NCBI GenBank assembly: GCA_029465975.1
Contig: CM055750.1
Span: forward strand, 1,228,086-1,292,085
Length of the DNA stretch: 64,000 nucleotides
Origin: Dallia pectoralis
Lineage: Eukaryota; Chordata; Actinopteri; Esociformes; Umbridae
Reading direction: 5' to 3'
A program made the position numbers and the translations under genes. The notes beneath the pieces were generated by a model. The model searched no databases and was not told where the DNA came from. It saw nothing but the letters and a program-made list of their open reading frames with translations. Shown here one piece after another: positions 25,023 to 40,000 of the stretch. How positions within the stretch are numbered: the first letter of the stretch is position 1; every line of letters starts with the position of its first letter.

Positions 25023-28000
25023 ACACACACACAGACACACACACACACACAGACACACACACACACACACACACACGGGGGAGTGACTCACCCTGGCTCT
25101 CGCTCTGTTTCTTGACCAGGGTCAGTTTGTACCCGTCTCCGTAGGTGCTCTTAAGGAACAATGGGGAACCGCAGCATTTGAGTTTCCCGTGTGATATGAT
25201 GGCTATACGGTCTCCCAGCAGATCGGCCTCGTCCATGTGATGGGTCGACAGCAGAATGGTTCGACCTGGAACCACATCACGCTGTTAGACAAAGTGTTTC
25301 TAGTATGTTCAGGTGGGTATTTTGCATACATACTGACCCAATGTCCAGCCGGTACTGGTGTGCATGTGTTCTGAGTGCTATTTCCCATGAGACCTAGCGT
25401 GAGATGTGATGTACCGGGATCAGGACATCATAAGTGTATGAGGTCTCACCCTGTTTGTACTTGAGGATCAGATCCCAGATGGCTCTACGGGCGTATGGGT
25501 CTACGCCCACATCATAAGTGTATGAGGTCTCACCCTGTTTGTACTTGAGGATCAGATCCCAGATGGCTCTACGGGCGTATGGGTCTACGCCCACATCAGT
25601 CTCACCCTGTTTGTCCCAGGATCATGGCTCTACGGGCGTATGGGTCTCAGATCCCAGATGGCCCACATCATAAGTGTATGAGGTCTCACCCTGTTTGTAC
25701 TTGAGGATCAGATCCCAGATGGCTCTACGGGCGTATGGGTCTACGCCCACATCATAAGTGTATGAGGTCTCACCCTGTTTGTACTTGAGGATCAGATCCC
25801 AGATGGCTCTACGGGCGTATGGGTCTACGCCCACATCATAAGTGTATGAGGTCTCACCCTGTTTGTACTTGAGGATCAGATCCCAGATGGCTCTACGGGC
25901 GTATGGGTCTACGCCCACATCATAAGTGTATGAGGTCTCACCCTGTTTGTACTTGAGGATCAGATCCCAGATGGCTCTACGGGCGTATGGGTCTACGCCC
26001 ACATCATAAGTGTATGAGGTCTCACCCTGTTTGTACTTGAGGATCAGATCCCAGATGGCTCTACGGGCGTATGGGTCTACGCCCACATCATAAGTGTATG
26101 AGGTCTCACCCTGTTTGTACTTGAGGATCAGATCCCAGATGGCTCTACGGGCGTATGGGTCTACGCCCACATCATAAGTGTATGAGGTCTCACCCTGTTT
26201 GTACTTGAGGATCAGATCCCAGATGGCTCTACGGGCGTATGGGTCTACGCCCACATCATAAGTGTATGAGGTCTCACCCTGTTTGTACTTGAGGATCAGA
26301 TCCCAGATGGCTCTACGGGCGTATGGGTCCACGCCCACATCATAAGTGTATGAGGTCTCACCCTGTTTGTACTTGAGGATCAGATCCCAGATGGCTCTAC
26401 GGGCGTATGGGTCCACGCCCACATCATAAGTGTATGAGGTCTCACCCTGTTTGTACTTGAGGATCAGATCCCAGATGGCTCTACGGGCGTATGGGTCCAC
26501 GCCCACATCATAAGTGTCCCAGATGAGGTCTCACCCTGTTTGTACTTGAGGATCAGATCCCAGATGGCTCTACGGGCGTATGGGTCCACGCCCACATCAT
26601 AAGTGTATGAGGTCTCACCCTGTTTGTACTTGAGGATCAGATCCCAGATGGCTCTACGGGCGTATGGGTCACGCCCACATCATAAGTGTATGAGGTCTCA
26701 CCCTGTTTGTACTTGAGGATCAGATCCCAGATGGCTCTACGGGCGTATGGGTCACGCCCACATCATAAGTGTATGAGGTCTCACCCTGTTTGTACTTGAG
26801 GATCAGATCCCAGATGGCTCTACGGGCGTATGGGTCCACGCCCACATCATAAGTGTATGAGGTCTCACCCTGTTTGTACTTGAGGATCAGATCCCAGATG
26901 GCTCTACGGGCGTATGGGTCCACGCCCACATCATAAGTGTATGAGGTCTCACCCTGTTTGTACTTGAGGATCAGATCCCAGATGGCTCTACGGGCGTATG
27001 GGTCCACGCCCACATCATAAGTGTATGAGGTCTCACCCTGTTTGTACTTGAGGATCAGATCCCAGATGGCTCTACGGGCGTATGGGTCCACGCCCACATC
27101 ATAAGTGTATGAGGCTGTTTGTATGGGTCCCACGTATGGGCCCACATCATAAGTGTATGAGGTCTCACCCTGTTTGTACTTGAGGATCAGATCCCAGATG
27201 GCTCTACGGGCGTATGGGTCCACGCCCACATCATAAGTGTATGAGGTCTCACCCTGTTTGTACTTGAGGATCAGATCCCAGATGGCTCTACGGGCGTATG
27301 GGTCCACGCCCACATCATAAGTGTATGAGGTCTCACCCTGTTTGTACTTGAGGATCAGATCCCAGATGGCTCTACGGGCGTATGGGTCCACGCCCACATC
27401 ATAAGTGTATGAGGTCTCACCCTGTTTGTACTTGAGGATCAGATCCCAGATGGCTCTACGGGCGTATGGGTCCACGCCCACATCATAAGTGTATGAGGTC
27501 TCACCCTGTTTGTACTTGAGGATCAGATCCCAGATGGCTCTACGGGCGTATGGGTCCACGCCCACATCATAAGTGTATGAGGTCTCACCCTGTTTGTACT
27601 TGAGGATCAGATCCCAGATGGCTCTACGGGCGTATGGGTCCACGCCCGCTGTTGGCTCGTCTAGGATGACGGCCCGGGAGCCGCCGACGAACGCTATGGC
27701 AACGGACAGTTTGCGTTTCATCCCTCCGGACAGCGTCTGCACCAGACTATGTCGTTTGTTATTCAGCTCCAGGTCGTCAATCATCCTGGCAAACACACAG
27801 AAAAAAACACCCGTTCTTACGCCGCGTTCTGTGGTTTAGGACCCAAACAAACCCTAGCTGTACGCGTCGACGCGAGGGGAACATGACGTACTTGTCCGTC
27901 TCCTTGCGGATGTCCTCCTCGGCCATGCCTTTGAGTTTAGAGTAGAACCACAGGTGCTCCTCCACGCTGAGCTTGTCGAAGAGAACGTTGTGCTGAGGAC

Positions 28001-31000
28001 ACATGCCCAGGTTCTGCCTGATACGCTCCATGTCCGTGCGGATGTCATGGCCGTAGATGGTGGCTGATCCAGAAGTGGGCGGGAATAGGCCCGTCAGAAT
28101 AGACCTGGGGGTCGGTAGAATATAGGGTGTTGGGCATTATATGATATGTCCTGTAGCGTAATAATACATCATGCTATATAAACGGGGTTATTGGCCAAAA
28201 CAGATGGCCGAACCATTAGAAAAAATAGTTCTCCAAAAATATTCTGCTTACTCATTTAGATTTTTATAATCTGTGCTTTAATATGTAAAAAGTATTTAAT
28301 AATTTCATTAAAATAATGTACTTAAAAAATAAATGTCGGTTGGCGACCCCTTAGATTTTAAGCAGGCAATGCGTAGCCAAACAAACAAAATGTCACCAAA
28401 TCACAGAACCCATAAGTCACGACAACACAACAGGAAGGACCAGAGGCCAGAAGAACCCAGAAGTCATGACAACACAACAGGAAGGACCAGAGGCCAGAAG
28501 AACCCAGAAGTCACAACAACACAACAGGAAGGACCAGAGGCCAGAAGAACCCAGAAGTCACAACAACACAACAGGAAGGACCAGAGGCCAGAAGAACCCA
28601 GACGTCACAACAACACAACAGGAAGGACCAGAGGCCAGAAGAACCCAGAAGTCACAACAACACAACAGGAAGGACCAGAGGCCAGAAGAACCCAGAAGTC
28701 ACAACAACACAACAGGAAGGACCAGAGGCCAGAAGAATCCAGACATCACAACAACACAACAGGAAGGACCAGAGGCCAGAAGAACCCAGACGTCACAACA
28801 ACACAACAGGAAGGACCAGAGGCCCTCTGACACACATTGAGCCATCTCACATGGTGGTGGTCTTGCCAGCCCCGTTGTGACCCAGGAAGGACACCACCTG
28901 GTCCTCGTGGAGGTTCAGGCTCAGCTTGTTCAGGGCCAGCTTATTGCCCGTCTTGTACACCTTGGTGAGTTTGTCTATACACACCACCAGAGGCAGGTGG
29001 CTTGGCTCCTCCTCAAAGCCTCGCATCTCCTCTGGAGAGGGAAGGCAGGGAAAGATCACATTACATCATCACATTACATTATCACATATAACCTTATTCT
29101 CCACGTCCTTATGGGTAATTAAATCCTCAAATTACATCATCACATTACATCATCACATTACATCATCACATTAGATCATCACATTACATCATCACATTAC
29201 ATCATCACATTAGATCATCACATTACATCATCACATTACATCATCACATTACATCATCACATTAGATCATCACATTACATCATCACATTACAGCATCACA
29301 TTACATCATCACATTACATCAGCACATTACATCATCACATTACATCATCACATTAGATCATCACATCATCACATTACATCATCACATTACATCATCACAT
29401 TAGATCATCACATTACATCATCACATTAGATCATCACATTACATCATCACATTACATCAGCACATTACATCATCACATTACATCATCACATTAGATCATC
29501 ACATTAGATCATCACATCATCACATTACATCATCACATTACATTACATCATCACATCACATCATCACATCAGATCACCACATTACATTACATCATCACAT
29601 TACATCATCACATTACATTAGATCATCACATTACATTAGATCATCACATTACATCATCACATCAGATCACCACATTACATTACATCATCACATTACATCA
29701 TCACATTACATTAGATCATCACATTACATTAGATCATCACATTACATCATCACATCAGATCACCACATTACATTACATCATCACATTACATCATCACATT
29801 ACATCATCACATTACATCACATCATCACATTACATCATCACATTACATCATCACATTACATCACATCATCACATTAGATCACCACATTACCAGATCGCCG
29901 GTGTTCCATGGCACACGCCTGGTCTTCCTCCATGACACTCAGCCTGGCCCCGCCCACCCAGGGCCACTCCCACGTCTCCACACGCCCACTGCTCAGCCAA
30001 TAGGACTTCTGCAGGGGGAAGTACCATGGGCGAGGCAGACCGTACATTCCTGGAGAGCGGAGGAGACGTGCCATGTGAGTAGGCAGCCAAACACTTATTT
30101 TAATTTCACTTTTATTTATCCATCTGTTATCTGTTTACCTGGATGCACGGCTTCTATATACCAGGTGAGAACGCCGTACACGAACGCATCAATGATGAGC
30201 ATCACCATGGAAAGGCCGAGGTTGAAGTCGTCGCCCTCTACGGGTGACTGGTTGATGGTGCGCCATTGGATACCAACCCCAGCCACCTCATACAGGGCAA
30301 AATACTTCGAGCCCAGGCCAAAGGCTGTGGTCGACATCAGAGACTACAGACACAGAAGCAACGGTTATGGCATCAGAGACTACAGACACAGAAACAACGG
30401 TTATGGCATCAGAGACTACAGACACAGAAACAACGGTTATGACATCAGAGACTACAGACACAGAAACAACGGTTATGACATCAGAGACTACAGACACAGA
30501 AACAACGGTTATGACATCAGAGACTACAGACACAGAAACAACGGTTATGGCATCAGAGACTACAGACACAGAAACAACGGTTATGACATCAGAGACTACA
30601 GACACAGAAACAACGGTTATGACGTCAGAGACTACAGACACAGAAACAACGGTTATGACATCAGAGACTACAGACACAGAAACAACGGTTATGACATCAG
30701 AGACTACAGACACAGAAACAACGGTTATGACATCAGAGACTACAGACACAGACACAACGGTTATGACATCAGAGACTACAGACACAGAAACAACGGTTAT
30801 GACATCAGAGACTACAGACACAGAAACAACGGTTATGACATCAGAGACTACAGACACAGAAACAACGGTTATGACATCAGAGACTACAGACACAGAAACA
30901 ACGGTTATGACATCAGAGACTACAGACACAGAAACAACGGTTATGACATCAGAGACTACAGACACAGAAACAACGGTTATGACATCAGAGACTACAGACA

Positions 31001-34000
31001 CAGAAACAACGGTTATGACATCAGAGACTACAGACACAGAAACAACGGTTATGACATCAGAGACTACAGACACAGAAACAAAGTACGTCAACCTCAAGTT
31101 CCTTAATAAGCTGAGAAATTCTGACTGATCGAGTGACAAAAGATCTAATTCTGACTGGCCTGGTATCAAAATATCAAATTGTGACAAAATATCAAACGAT
31201 TAAGGAAGTCCGGACCTTTTGTTTCATTTTGACTAGGCCATATTTCTAGGCCTTAAGTGTCTAATAAAACACATTTTAATATGCCTACAAACACTTAGAT
31301 AAACAGGGATACATAAGTCAACGAGATCAATAGCCTGTTTCTCTCATTTAAGACGACCGGAAATAGAAGAACGAGCTCATGAATAAAGTATGAAGGAACA
31401 GTGTGCACAGGAGGACAGAGGACTTACGGCGATGCACTTCTCGAAGGCTGTTATCTTGTCGTGGGCCACCTCCTCCCTTATGGCTACATACATATAGGGC
31501 ACGTAGCTGAGAAAATAGACGATCCCCCCACAGGCAGATGCCAGCTTGGCTTTAGAGTAGATCACTGACACCAGGAAACTGACACAGACAGAAACAAACG
31601 AGGGAAACATACATGAATGGTAACTCATTTAGTTTTGGATCATTTTACCCAGTGGCCAGAAGCATTTAACCGATTTACAGACCACGGAGATGAATTTTCG
31701 GTTGACTTTAGTTTGCTTCTCAACCTACAGAACGCCTTGGTTAAAATAGCATCACAGTACAAGCTTTTATAGGATGTAGCGAACGTCTTTTCTGTGTATC
31801 GTTTTACAGGCTAGACACGCGTCAGGGGGACATTGAGCAAAGACGATGAGTCACTGTCTGACAGAATTGGGAAAAGAAACGCTCCACACAAAGTCAAACA
31901 TGGACATGAGAAAAAACTTCGATAAAAGTCGGCAGTTAATGACACAATGTCTGGTGATGATAAACTGAATCTCTAACATCATATCTGTGTGTCATGTAGT
32001 GGACAAATGTAGTGGACACATTGATTACAGATACTACCTCATACACTACGTCTGGACACTTGTAATCAAAGGAACAATTTAAAAATAAATCCAGGTTATC
32101 AATCCAATCTGAACAGAAGCAGAACAAGAATGGCCGGACTGTTTCCTTTGATCTGAAATAATGTTTTAATTAAGCTGATCTACATTATATATTACTGGGA
32201 CGTTAACATAGTTAAAATAGAGTTAAAACAGAAGCTACCAGAACATGATGGTGGCGATGGCATAGATGGAGAGGAAGAGCCAGATGATGAAGATGTCACT
32301 GTGCAGGAGGACCCGGCCGTACTTCAAGATGGCCGTCAGAGCGGTCACTGAGATGGACAGCTGGACGAACCCAGTGATGAACCAGGCCACCCAGTGGACT
32401 GCGTTGTTCAACCCCATCATCTTCATCACCTACAGCAAGTAGATCAAACAATATGTCGACCATTCTGTTAATTTATTCACTCCAGTAAATCATTTTCGGT
32501 AAAAAATCTTACGTTTAGGTAGACCAGACAGCCCATGTGTGAATATCAACCAAATTTCATTTCAATTTTCTCACAAATAATTGAACTATAAAAAGCCCTA
32601 GGCAGATGGTAAGTGGAAAAACAACCTTGGTTCTGTGCAATACAGCCAGTCACATTTCTATTCATGTTTCGGTGTAGACTGCTACATTACGAAAGAGTTT
32701 TTGCTTGTTTCTGTCAGAAGGGATGTATTCCTATCACGCCTGCTAAATAAATAACGGAGGAGAGAGGGAGGGAGGGAGGGAGAGAGGGAGAAAGATTTGT
32801 GCCATGCCAGCAGAACCTGGGACGTTGAGTGGTCTAGACAAACACACACACAGATCCTACAGCAGTCCCTAACGTGAGGAGTTGTACAGTGATTCACAAA
32901 TGTTCAGGGAAATCAGATGAAAAACTTGAGATGCAACGCCTGACTGAAAAGCGCTGTGATAATCGTGCCTGGTGACGTGTGTGAGACCACCTGAGACCAT
33001 GATGGAGAGAGATACAGGCAGCCCTGTGGAGAGATACATGCAGCCCTGTGGAGAGAGATACAATCAGCTCTGTGGAGAGAGATACAGGCAGCCCTGTGGG
33101 GAGAGATACAGGCAGCCATATGGAGAGAGATACAGGCAGCTCTGTGGAGAGATACAGGCAGCCATATGGAGAGATACAGGCAGCCCTGTGGGGAGAGATA
33201 CAGGCAGCTCTGTGGAGAGATACAGGCAGCTCTGTGGAGAGATACAGGCAGCCCTGTGGAGAGATACAGGCAGCCATATGGAGAGATACAGGCAGCCCTG
33301 TGGGGAGAGATACAGGCAGCTCTGTGGAGAGATACAGGCAGCTCTGTGGAGAGATACAGGCAGCTCTGTGGAGAGATACAGGCAGCCCTGTGGAGAGAGA
33401 TACAGGCAGCCCTGTGGAGAGAGATACAGGCAGCCCTGTGGGGAGAGATACAGGCAGCTCTGTGGAGAGATACAGGCAGCTCTGTGGAGAGATACAGGCA
33501 GCTCTGTGGAGAGAGATACAGGCAGCCCTGTGGAGAGAGATACAGGCAGCACTGTGGAGAGATACAGGCAGCCCTGTGGGGAGAGATACAGGCAGCCCTG
33601 TGGGGAGAGATACAGGCAGCTCTGTGGAGAGATACAGGCAGCTCTGTGGAGAGATACAGGCAGCTCTGTGGAGAGAGATACAGGCAGCCCTGTGGAGAGA
33701 GATACAGGCAGCACTGTGGAGAGAGATACAGGCAGCCCTGTGGAGAGATACAGGCAGTAGGTCTCACCTCTTTGAGGCGGTGTTCCTTCTCAGCTACTAT
33801 ATGCTGGATCATCATGGCTACTGAGTAGACCCAGGAGATGACCATACACAGAGGCATCATGTGCTCAATCACAAACAGGAAGCTGTGGGCCAATGAAAGA
33901 CAGGTTGTCTGTTAGCGACAGGGACCAAAGATCCAGAGAGCCAATCCAAAGGCAGTATGGGAGAGGTGGGTGTGTCCCGGGCCTTACTCGTCTCTGGTGT

Positions 34001-37000
34001 AGCAGGGGTAGGGGAACATCTGGACGTAGTTCCCAGGTTCCACCACATCACGGCCCACAAATGTATTAATGATGGCTCGCTCTATCATGTCTGAGGACAC
34101 ACACACACAACCATACACACACACACACAGCCATACACACACACACACACACACACACACAGCCATACACACAGCCATACACACACCCACACACAGCCAT
34201 ACACACACACACACAGCCATACACACACACACAGCCATACACACACACACACACCCATACACACACACACAGCCATACACACACAGCCATACACACACAC
34301 ACACACACACACACACAGCCATACACACAGCCATACACACACACACACACAGCCATACACACACACACACACACACACAGCCATACACACAGCCATACAC
34401 ACACACACACACAGCCATACACACAGCCATACACACACACACACACAGCCATACACACAGCCATACACACACACACATAAGTAAGACATAGGCAGAGGTG
34501 ACACAGTCCCTTTACCCCCCAACCCAAACAAACCACTATCCAGTAACAACACAGAGAGGTTCAATCATTTTGTTCCGCTTTAAACACTAGTGTCTCTTTG
34601 AGCTTATTACTGATGTCTCTACTGTAAAATGCCAAGTCAGGTCCAATGAGTTAATCTCTGTTAACTGTAAAATAAGCATCTTTTGTGCTCTCGTCCTTCG
34701 TTAATAAAAGATGAGTGCTGGATCTGCAGCTGTGAAGTTGCATTTGGCACGTGATTTACAGTCTATATGTGTATTTTTAGCTTTTACTTCCACAGATAAG
34801 GCTGAATAATCCATTCATTCTGTATGAAACACTAGCATTGAAGTCAACCATTTTAATTTTATGAATAATTTAAAAGCCAGAGTTCTAGCCTCTCGTGATA
34901 AGAATAATGACCACACTTAGCCAGAGTTGGCTTGAATAAACCATGCTGGCTCAATAAAATAATGACAATAGTTCAGTGTTTCTGAACAAGCCTTCCCGTT
35001 CATACGACATACCCTGGATCCAAACAAAGCCGTATAGAAAGTAGAACTTTCCCCCTGTGTTGGGTCCTGGACGCCAGTAGGCCCGTCTGATCTCGTTGGT
35101 TTTCTCTGTGAAACTGGAGTTCTGCCGGATCTTGTACAGAACATGAGGAGGCAGGGAGCCATCTTTATTGGTCTGGAATATTACACCTGGAGAGGGAAAG
35201 AGAAGACACATAATTACACAGACATATTACAGACATATTACAGACATATCACAGACATATTACAGACATATCACAGACACATAATTACAGACATATTACA
35301 GACATATTACACCTGGAGAGGGAAAGTGAAGACACATAATTACACAGACATATTACAGACATATTACAGACATATCACAGACATATTACAGACATATCAC
35401 AGACATATCACAGACATATTACAGACATATTACAGACATATTACAGACATATCACAGACATATCACAGACATATCACATTCATATTACATTCATATTACA
35501 GACATATCACATTCATATTACATTCATATTACAGACATATCACATTCATATTACATTCATATTACAGACATATCACATTCATATTACATTCATATTACAG
35601 ACATATCACATTCATATTACATTCATATTACAGACATATTACATTCATATTACATACATATTACAGACATATCACATTCATATTACATTCATATTACAGA
35701 CATATCACATTCATATCACATTCATATTACATTCATACTACAGACATATCACATTCATATTACATTCATATTACAGACATATCACATTCATATTACATTC
35801 ATATTACAGACATATCACATTCATATTACATTCATATTACAGACATATCACATTCATATTACATTCATATTACAGACATATTACATTCATATTACAGACA
35901 TATCACAGACATATTACAGACATATTACAGACATATTACAGACATATCACTGACATATTACAGACATATCACCGACATATAAAAGACATTTAACAGATCT
36001 CCCTTTCCCATCCATTCCTGTCATGATATTGAGCAGTATGTGTTGAACAGTTGATCTAGTACTTACTGGCAAACACTGAGATGTTGTCGTTGTAAGCGTG
36101 GTTCAGTGTGTAGTTGACAATGCTGTCCTCGTCTGGGAAACCCTTGAAAATATCCACACTGACCTGAAACAAATAAACAGAACAATACTTTATTCATCCA
36201 ATTTATATTTGCAGTCAATGAAGAATCGTCTTCTGCCTTGATCGTCTTCAACGACAACTACTTTGGTTGCTGCATTCTGACAAAAAAATCACAAGAGACC
36301 TCACCAGAATAAGTTCCTGTGATGGTGCAGGACAACTCCACATTTATTTAGGTGGAGACAATATAAAAACCCAACTGGTGTCCCATGTTAATTAGGGGCA
36401 GATATCCTGACATTATTGAGTGGAACTGTTTGCATTGTATTCAGAGCTGATCTCAGGGCTCATATTACAGCACATCTGCAGTCTGTGGCTGGATCAATAT
36501 ACTCAAGTTCCCTGCTCCTCCCGTGTCAGTCGGAATCAGACTGCCTGTGGCTACAGCCCATTCACAAGAATCAGAAAAACTCTGTAACGTATAGTGACCT
36601 TGGAAACTGGGCTTTCACCCAGAGATCTAGACTGCTACGAGTCCTCTCTCTCATGTTCTTTAGTTAGTTCTTCCACTCTGACCTTGGAAACTGGGCTTTC
36701 ACCCAGAGATCTAGACTGCTACTGGTCCTTTCATGTTCTTTAGTTAGCTCTTCCACTCTGACCTTGGACATGAACTGTGTCCAGCCACAAGCCGCGTTAT
36801 CGATGGTGTCCAACTGTTCCAGAAGGGTGGTGATGTTTGGGAGGGTGAAGTTGTTCTCCAGCAACCCTCGTAACAGGTCATTATCTGTCCCGTTCAGCAG
36901 CTCGGGATGATCACGCAGGTCAGAGGTCAACTAGGATGTGGAGACAGTTACAATAATATGTTACAGTATGTCAATGTTCAATAACTATATATAATATGGT

Positions 37001-40000
37001 CAAATATGTCACAGTATGTCAGTGTTCAATAACTATATATAATATGGTTAAATATGTTACAGTATGTCAATGTTCAATAACTATATATAATATGGTCAAA
37101 TATGTTACAGTATGTCAGTGTTCAATAACTATATATAATACGGTCAAATATGTTACAGTACGTCTACATATAATAATAATTATTATTATATACAGTACAT
37201 TTAAATATGTTACAGTACGTCTACATATAATAATAATTATTATTATATACAGTACATTCTAAATATGTTACAGTACGTCTACATATAATAATAATTATTA
37301 TTATATACAGTACATTTAAATATACGTCTACATATAATAATAATTATTATTATATACAGTACATTTAAATATGTTACAGTACGTCTACATATAATAATAA
37401 TTATTATTATATACAGTACATTTAAATATGTTACAGTACGTCTACATATAATAATAATTATTATTATATACAGTACATTTAAATATGTTACAGTACGTCT
37501 ACATATAATAATAATTATTATTATATACAGTACATTTAAATATGTTACAGTACGTCTACATATAATAATAATTATTATTATATACAGTACATTCAAATAT
37601 GTTACAGTACGTCTACATATAATAATAATTATTATTATATACAGTACATTTAAATATGTTACAGTACGTCTACATATAATAATAATTATTATTATATACA
37701 GTACATTTAAATATGTTATATGTTACGTCTACATATAATAATAATTATTATTATATACAGTACATTTAAATATGTTACAGTACGTCTACATATAATAATA
37801 ATTATTATTATATACAGTACATTTAAATATGTTACAGTACGTCTACATATAATAATAATTATTATTATATACAGTACATTTAAATATGTTACAGTACGTC
37901 TACATATAATAATAATATTATTATATACAGTACATTTAAATATGTTACAGTACGTCTACATATAATAATAATTATTATTATATACAGTACATTTAAATAT
38001 GTTACAGTACGTCTACATATAATAATAATTATTATTATATACAGTACATTTAAATATGTTACAGTACGTCTACATATAATAATAATTATTATTATATACA
38101 GTACATTCAAATATGTTACAGTACGTCTACATATAATAATAATTATTATTATATACAGTACATTTAAATATGTTACAGTACGTCTACATATAATAATAAT
38201 TATTATTATATACAGTACATTTAAATATGTTACAGTACGTCTACATATAATAATAATTATTATTATATACAGTACATTTAAATATGTTACAGTACGTCTA
38301 CATATAATAATAATTATTATTATATACAGTACATTTAAATATGTTACAGTACGTCTACATATAATAATAATTATTATTATATACAGTACATTTAAATATG
38401 TTACAGTACGTCTACATATAATAATAATTATTATTATATACAGTACGGTCAAATATGTTACAGTAGGTATAAACATATAAGCTCCAGTACGTGATGTTTT
38501 TCTGATTGATTGCATTTATTCTTTTTGCCAGTTGAAGATGTATTTGGCATTATCTGCCCCCTGGTTGTAACGACTCAGACAAAATGGGTCCCTCAAAATG
38601 TTGTGACAAAAACAATCAAGTTTCACACTGATGAGCCTGGAGACTCAAACATGATGTTGGTCAAAATGCCACAATGCATCAAACAAATTATATCAAATAA
38701 CATTATTTCATGAGGTTATGTAAATAGTGTAATGATGTGAATGTGTTTCTTTTTACCTGCTGCAGCCAGACCAGGTGGTGATGTAGTTTACCTTCCTCCA
38801 GGTAGGTCCTGAGTTGGGCAGAGATATTAAGCCACACCCTGGAATAGTGCGTCACGTTCCCCACAAACTCAAACGTCTCATTAGCCTTTAAACAGATCAG
38901 AAGTGAAAGGAAATGAGACTATTTTAGTCAGTAGATAGAGAAGCTGTCAGACAGTGTATTTAGTTCAATCGTTCACGACTGTTCATCCTCTTAATGACAG
39001 AGATCAAATATCATGTTCATAGCTCTGGTCCAGTGTGTTACAGATATCCCAGTCCTAGCTCTGGCACATCAGCAATTGTGAGTTTGATTCCCGGGATACT
39101 GAACTTTTTGGAAGAGTTGCAAAGAAAAAGCCACAACCCAGGCTTGCAAAAAAAACAGAGAAAATTTGGACAGAGAAAATTCTGAAATAAGTGTTGTGAA
39201 CAGCCCAATAGAGTTTAAAGTGTTCGGATCACAATGAAAAACATTCGTGAAACGTGGAACAAATAAAAAAGACGCTAGAGCCGTACTTGACGCCATCTGT
39301 CAAGCAGGGTGGAAGCACTGTGATGGTCTGGGGGTGCTCTGGTGGTAGTAAAGTGGGAGATTTGTATAAGGGGAAAAAAGGGACCTTTTCATAGAAAAGT
39401 TTGATTGATAATGTATACCAATACACTATAACAGGAATTGCATATGGTGTGCGAGAGAAAATTTGGATGTACTTGCTTTCTGAATGACTTTGTCCACCTC
39501 TGAGCCGATGGGAGCATAGAGGATCTTGGGATTTGTAGTCATCAGGTGCACAAGCAGGCCCAGATTGCGCTGCTCTTTACTGGTAAAACCAAGAGAGCTC
39601 ATATTTCCCTTCTTTAAAGCTTCAGGTTCAATTACTCTGAGGAGAGACAGGAGAACTAATATAAACTTATTAAATCAAATATAATATAGACAGATGACAT
39701 GTAACATACAAGACTTGCCCAAAACCATATTTTCCTTTGCATTACAAAAGATTTGTATGTGTGATTTCAATTTGTAAATGTATTTTAAATGCACACATAT
39801 ATTCCACACATCCTTCAATATTAAGACAGTGACATAAGTTTTTTTACTATGGCTTAATATTTTGGGTCTTAAACACTTCTTTGCCAGTCAAGAAAACAAC
39901 ACTTTTGGGAAAGAAAAACATATTGGTTGCAGATTTACACAAGACCACTTCTCAAAGATGATATGCTACGTAAATGTCTGGTCAATGTTAATATTAATTT

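Noticed and set aside
29901..31187. 300-400-codon frames (repeats of RDYRHRNNGYDI or VSVVSDVITV)
   Set aside because: Frames of the 36-bp array. The + strand frame is antisense to abca2. The - strand frame joins exon 19 only if an upstream acceptor is used, so it is treated as a finding, not a gene.
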